From: Phycomyces nitens
Lineage: Eukaryota > Mucoromycota > Mucoromycetes > Mucorales > Phycomycetaceae
Direction of reading: 5' to 3'
Length of the DNA: 64,000 nucleotides
NCBI GenBank assembly: GCA_022702545.1
Contig: JAHRBC010000003.1
Span: forward strand, 124,001-188,000
Part shown: positions 60,373 to 64,000 of the stretch, piece by piece
Layout of the letters: each line of letters opens with the position of its first letter
How positions within the stretch are numbered: position 1 is the stretch's first letter
Notes under the pieces: model-generated
The model's input: only the letters and a program-made list of their open reading frames with translations
What the model was told of the DNA's origin: nothing
The model's database searches: none
Program-made: the position numbers and the translations under genes

Positions 60373-61502
60373 TTATTCGTCATCTCTGACGGTCCACTGT
60401 GGTGGTGGGGGGAGCATGCTGTCAGGGACTGGTTTGGTCACGACACTGTGGAAGCGTCTTTCCATCAGCTGTCAAGAATTGCTGCCCAAGTCGACACGGG
60501 CATACAAGTCAACCATTTCGAGGAAATGGTTGAACTAAAAGGACAATTAGTTTCTATTTATTATATTTCAAAAATAATAAACTTGGCTGGAAAACAATTT
60601 ACCTTGTTGCTTTGCCAACTTGGGCGCTTGACGTGAACGATGCGCACACCTGGAGTCCCAGATGTCTCATCACCAGACTCGCCATCAGACATTGCTCCTT
60701 TCTGAATGAGATTGGAGCAATCCCTACCCATTGCAGCATCAATGGCAGCCTTGTTCTTGGCATAGGTAAGGCCACGGCGTTTGAGGTGCTATAGATCAAT
60801 TGGTATTAATATTACTCTTAAAACTAAGCTCTGATTAGAATATAAAACACAACTTACATCACCCTCACGAGAAGAGCGCCGTGTCTTTGCCTTTGCGGCA
60901 TCCCTCTTGCTAGAACTCTGGGACTCCAGGTGACACCAACTGCGGAAGTGGTTGTGAACCTTTTCACGGATGTCACTGTTTCGCAACCTGGGGTCCTGAG
61001 ACCTTTGCACCAGGAAGGCCATTAGGTTGTCCACCAACTCTTTATTTGGACTGTCGTTGAAGAAGACCTTGGTGTTCCACCTGGGCTTCCTGTTGTTGGC
61101 CTCAATTTCAGCCTGGTCATTCGACCTGAACCTTGGCGTCCACATGTAGCCATGAATAAGTCTCTATTTTATAGCATTAAATTAGTGAATTATTATTACT
61201 CTGTTACTTACAATCACTTCCGTGAGGTCCTTTGGTTTTGGCTCAGGAAGAACATTGCCAGTAGTGCTGACAACTGGGGCCACAGCAACAGGAACCACTG
61301 GCCCAGCATTTGAAGGCTGACCAGTGTTGGTGTTGCCTCCAACATTGGTACCACTTTGGCCGTTCATGGTGGTATATGCTTGTTTGAGAAAGCCTACGTT
61401 GTTGCTTATTGTCAAGACAGTTTGCTTCATAGCAATTATCTCCTCCATCATCTGAGGATTCTCTGCATTGGGCTGAGGAGCGATTGCGCATCTGTTTGCC
61501 AT
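60373..61502 (-). pseudogene. E6 ORF2, one TGA and one-base insertion
   Basis: Exons 61502-61212 (291 nt), 61163-60858 (306 nt), 60789-60603 (187 nt) and 60534-60373 (162 nt). Exon 3 has one A too many in the run at 60780-60783 relative to HLKRRG. Exon 4 has TGA at 60474-60472 where E2 has Arg (RHRQMLRRKF), consistent with CGA to TGA. Kept motifs are RWNTKVFFNDSPNKELV, MSDGESGDE, RPSWQSNK (Asp-Glu of the usual SDE replaced) and PPPPQWTVRDDE. Confidence 0.82.
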
Positions 61503-62165
61503 TATCTAAAGAATATTAAAATAGTCAGTGTCAATTATATTATACTGTGTCTGGATTTAATATAAATGATATTCTTTACTTGTAACTAAAAAGATAATAA
61601 GATGATGAGAACACAAAAGAGTGAGAAAGAACAAGTCAATTATACGAAAAGCATATTATATATTAATAGCCATATACATGGCTGTATCCAAAAAGACTTC
61701 TTGTAGACTATCAGAGTTGATATTGGCAATCAAAATTGTCCTTTATTAATTAACTAGTGAGTTGGTCTCTTTGGATAAAGAAAAAGACTTTGTAAAATCG
61801 GTTTTTATATATATATACTTTGGGTTTATTCTATAACACAATTAATATTACTATTCATTTAGCTTTAAATCTATTTGTCTATATATTTTATTCTGTTTAA
61901 ATTATACAGGCTCTTTAACAATAAACATTATCCATCTATCCCAAAAACCTTATTCTTTGAACCAAACGATTCTTGATAGTGTTGATTACACAGCTTTTTT
62001 TTTCACATTGATTCTGCGCCTTTATTGTAAGCCCAAGAAAATAATAAACCGCAGACTGAAACCTAGCAAAGCATATTAATCGCTCAAGATATATTTTGGA
62101 TTCCATCCATTACACCTATTCTGTCTCTATTTCAAATTCGATGTGGGCCCTTGTAATTAATCTCT
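61503..62165. other. E6 ORF2-side flank, noncoding
   Basis: AT-rich, no gene seen. The stretch near 62098-62150 is shared with E2, which suggests a conserved terminal region or a weak ORF3 exon. Confidence 0.5.
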
Positions 62166-64000
62166 CACTACGGCGGAAGGACCGGTAGCTGTGCCGAAAA
62201 CGGTAGCATAACTACCGTTTTTTATGATTTTTGAGCACTTTATCTCCGCAGATTGTGGTTGAAAGGTAATGTCATCGATCCTGAATCATAAAAGTTGCAT
62301 GGAATGTCTTTTCATCAGGCAATGAGGTAGTTGTAGTACCATAGAAAGGGCTCGTAAGTTTTTAGGCAACCTTGTTTATTGAAATGAGCATTTTATTTGG
62401 TGTTAAAGATGTTGCGCATTTTTGAGAAAAATAATTTTTCGCCTGTGTGAACAAAACGGTAGTTATGCTACCATTTTTTTGAAACCGAATTTTTATTTTT
62501 GACATTATTAGCCATTTTATTTTATTTTATTTGGTATTGATATTTATAAGGAAAGAAAAAAGAAAAAGAAAATTTTTATAAAGTGGCAAGGTTCCCCATG
62601 GTCACATGCAGATTGTTATTAAACACGTAATATGGTGCAATGATAAAGAACTGATTACTACTCGGAGGGTACTGGATGAGCCCAACTTGATGCTGAATGT
62701 CATCCACATTAACAGCATATTTTGGCTGGGTTGTTTGTCCAGTTGAGCTGTGCGACCACTGTATTACAATTGGCACAGATGAGTCATGGGCTGCTGTACC
62801 ATGCTCTTTCATCACTTCAACGAATGCCAGAAAGTGCGGTGTGCCATCAACCTCTTTATGCTCAAAATAGAATTCCACGGTGCCAACAAACCAGCTTTGA
62901 ATAGTTATATTGCGACGGCTAGATAAAAATATAAAAAATGCGAGTGATCTCTATTTTGTATTTTGACTAATACCAATACTCACTTTCTGTATGGACAGGT
63001 GAACATCACATGATGATTGCCACGTCTGGTCTCGTTTTTTATTCTTCGGTACATACATGAAGAATGTACGGTTGAATTTTTCCAAAGACGAGAAGCAACA
63101 ACAATTGTCGGGTCATCAAGTTCAATACTGTCCATACCACTGTTTTGCACATAGTACTTTGCCAAAGTATTCTTGACAACAGGGCTGCTGACACCTTCCA
63201 AGTCATCATCATTCAAGCTGGCATGTCAGTTGAATGGCTCCTATAGCTGGGCAGCACTTACACCATCTGGAAGATCTAAGAAACTTGCTTCATTATATGT
63301 GGACGGCTGACTTGTACTAGGATAATTCTGAGAGCTGTTTGCTGAACTGACAAAGCTATGAACAGCAAAGCGCTCAACAAGCAAACTGGCATTTCTACCA
63401 CCCTTCAAGTTTGACGTGATAAGCTTGGAGTATACTCTAATTACTTTTTCCATGGGTAGGTAAGAGATTATTTGACTAATAATAGCAACAGCAGCAAAGA
63501 CACTTCTTGGTCAATGATGACAAAATCAACGTACCTGTCATCAATGATTGTGGCCAGTGAGGCACGGCTAGGAAAATAGCACTCCACATTTACAAGTGCA
63601 AAAGAATGTGGTGTGCCAAGAATCTTCTTCAAGACACCTTTAAGATTGCAAACCAGACTTGTAAGAGAAAAATAGCAGAGAACAGCCAGGCAAGTTTATT
63701 AATTAACAAACATTTGAATATACATTATAATTAATACAATATTTTTATTATGTTATAGCAGGAAAAAGCAAGCAGTTCTTTTCTTTCGGAAGATGAGGTA
63801 TTTCAAACGGATGACGAGGCTGAATCCCCAATCATGACAGATGTACTATAAGTTAGAGCTTTTTTGTTGCTCATCTATTCTCAATTTAATATTAATATAA
63901 TATTTCTACTGTTTGATATAGGTTTACACCACTTGGAATGAGCAATGAGCCTTCATCTAAGAGAAACAGACTAAGTCTTTAATATTCTTTAGTCTGCTCT
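62166..64000 (-). mobile_element. Element C: third CACTAC-ended copy, cut by window edge
   Basis: Starts CACTACGGCGGAAGGACC at 62166 and aligns with B (31692 onward) in the same orientation to the window end. At 63845-63860 it shows the uninterrupted sequence into which E4 inserted in B. It lies in the E6 flank. Confidence 0.88.
62576..63770 (-). pseudogene. Element C residual gene, same as in A and B
   Basis: Minus-strand segments 63453-63241, 63216-62980 and 62878-62576 match A and B, with the same TGA after WEPF-N and the same intron before the EFYFEHKEV region. Few substitutions separate the three copies, so they amplified after the stop arose. Confidence 0.65.

Larger units (their letters stand above)
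56927..64000 (+). mobile_element. E6: CACTGG-type CACTA transposon, right end outside window
   Basis: Left end CACTGGAAAAACGG at 56927, preceded by TAG. It has the transposase (57170-60248) and convergent ORF2 (61502-60373). Its ORF2-side flank is entered by element C at 62166; by comparison with E4 the true end should be about 650 bp further along E6, hence beyond C and beyond the window. The segment 62098-62150 matches E2 at 600-665 inverted. Confidence 0.85.

Noticed and set aside
9312..60474. TGA recoded as an amino acid in this organism
   Set aside because: The TGAs sit at Arg CGA positions in scattered repeats only, Z1 retains CGA at the same sites, and several intact genes here end cleanly; decay is simpler.
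1..64000. CRISPR arrays, bacterial operons or riboswitches
   Set aside because: Nothing of the kind is seen; spliced genes and eukaryotic transposons rule out a prokaryotic reading.

Overview
The window reads as transposon-packed, AT-rich fungal nuclear DNA. Introns are short (about 43-81 nt) with GTAAGT-type donors, there is one eukaryotic tRNA-Gln, and the elements are chromodomain Ty3/gypsy, Tc1/mariner and CACTA-type. This fits an early-diverging fungus, most likely Mucoromycota; the phylum is inference. Apart from the tRNA and one unrecognised 360-bp stretch, almost every base can be assigned to a mobile element.

Layout. 1-17049 is a CACTG-ended DNA transposon (E2, left end outside the window). 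Its accessory gene is split by a Ty3/gypsy retrotransposon with identical LTRs (Gypsy-1, 1183-12571), which is itself split by another CACTG element (E1, 1843-7937). 17411-31649 is a CACTAC-ended element (A) interrupted by E3 (17560-28615), which carries a third type of element (Z1, 17787-22287). After a 42-bp linker, 31692-48507 is an inverted relative of A (B). B is interrupted by E4 (33372-39642) and E5 (40525-47944), and E5 carries a Tc1 element (45904-47249). 48508-50120 is a decayed second Z copy. Then come a direct-repeat segment, tRNA-Gln (50954-51025), Gypsy-2 (51091-56390), an inverted solo LTR (56436-56747), E6 (56927 onward) and a third A-type copy C (62166 to the edge). Many junctions can be checked inside the window because A, B, C, Z1 and Gypsy-1 supply uninterrupted sequence; Plavaka-like/CACTA insertions carry 3-bp target duplications.

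The main system is a family of six CACTG transposons (E1-E6) of about 6-7 kb. Each carries (i) a four-exon Tnp2/CACTA-type transposase with an N-terminal Cys/His exon, and (ii) a convergent four-exon accessory gene (called ORF2 here) that I do not recognise. ORF2's second exon is 306 nt in five copies and 304 nt (frameshifted) in the sixth. E4 also has (iii) a 138-aa gene of six tiny exons divergent from ORF2 (ORF3); E1, E3 and E5 show similar exon chains. The copies form two subfamilies in which termini, transposase and ORF2 vary together. E4 is structurally intact for all three genes. The transposase presumably cuts and pastes at the CACTG ends; ORF2 may be a helper comparable to TNPA of plant CACTA elements, but that role is inference.

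Most broken genes have a single lesion. Many are CGA-to-TGA nonsense changes, and the others include indels in A/T homopolymers. The first fits CpG methylation damage; the second may be either mutation or assembly error.
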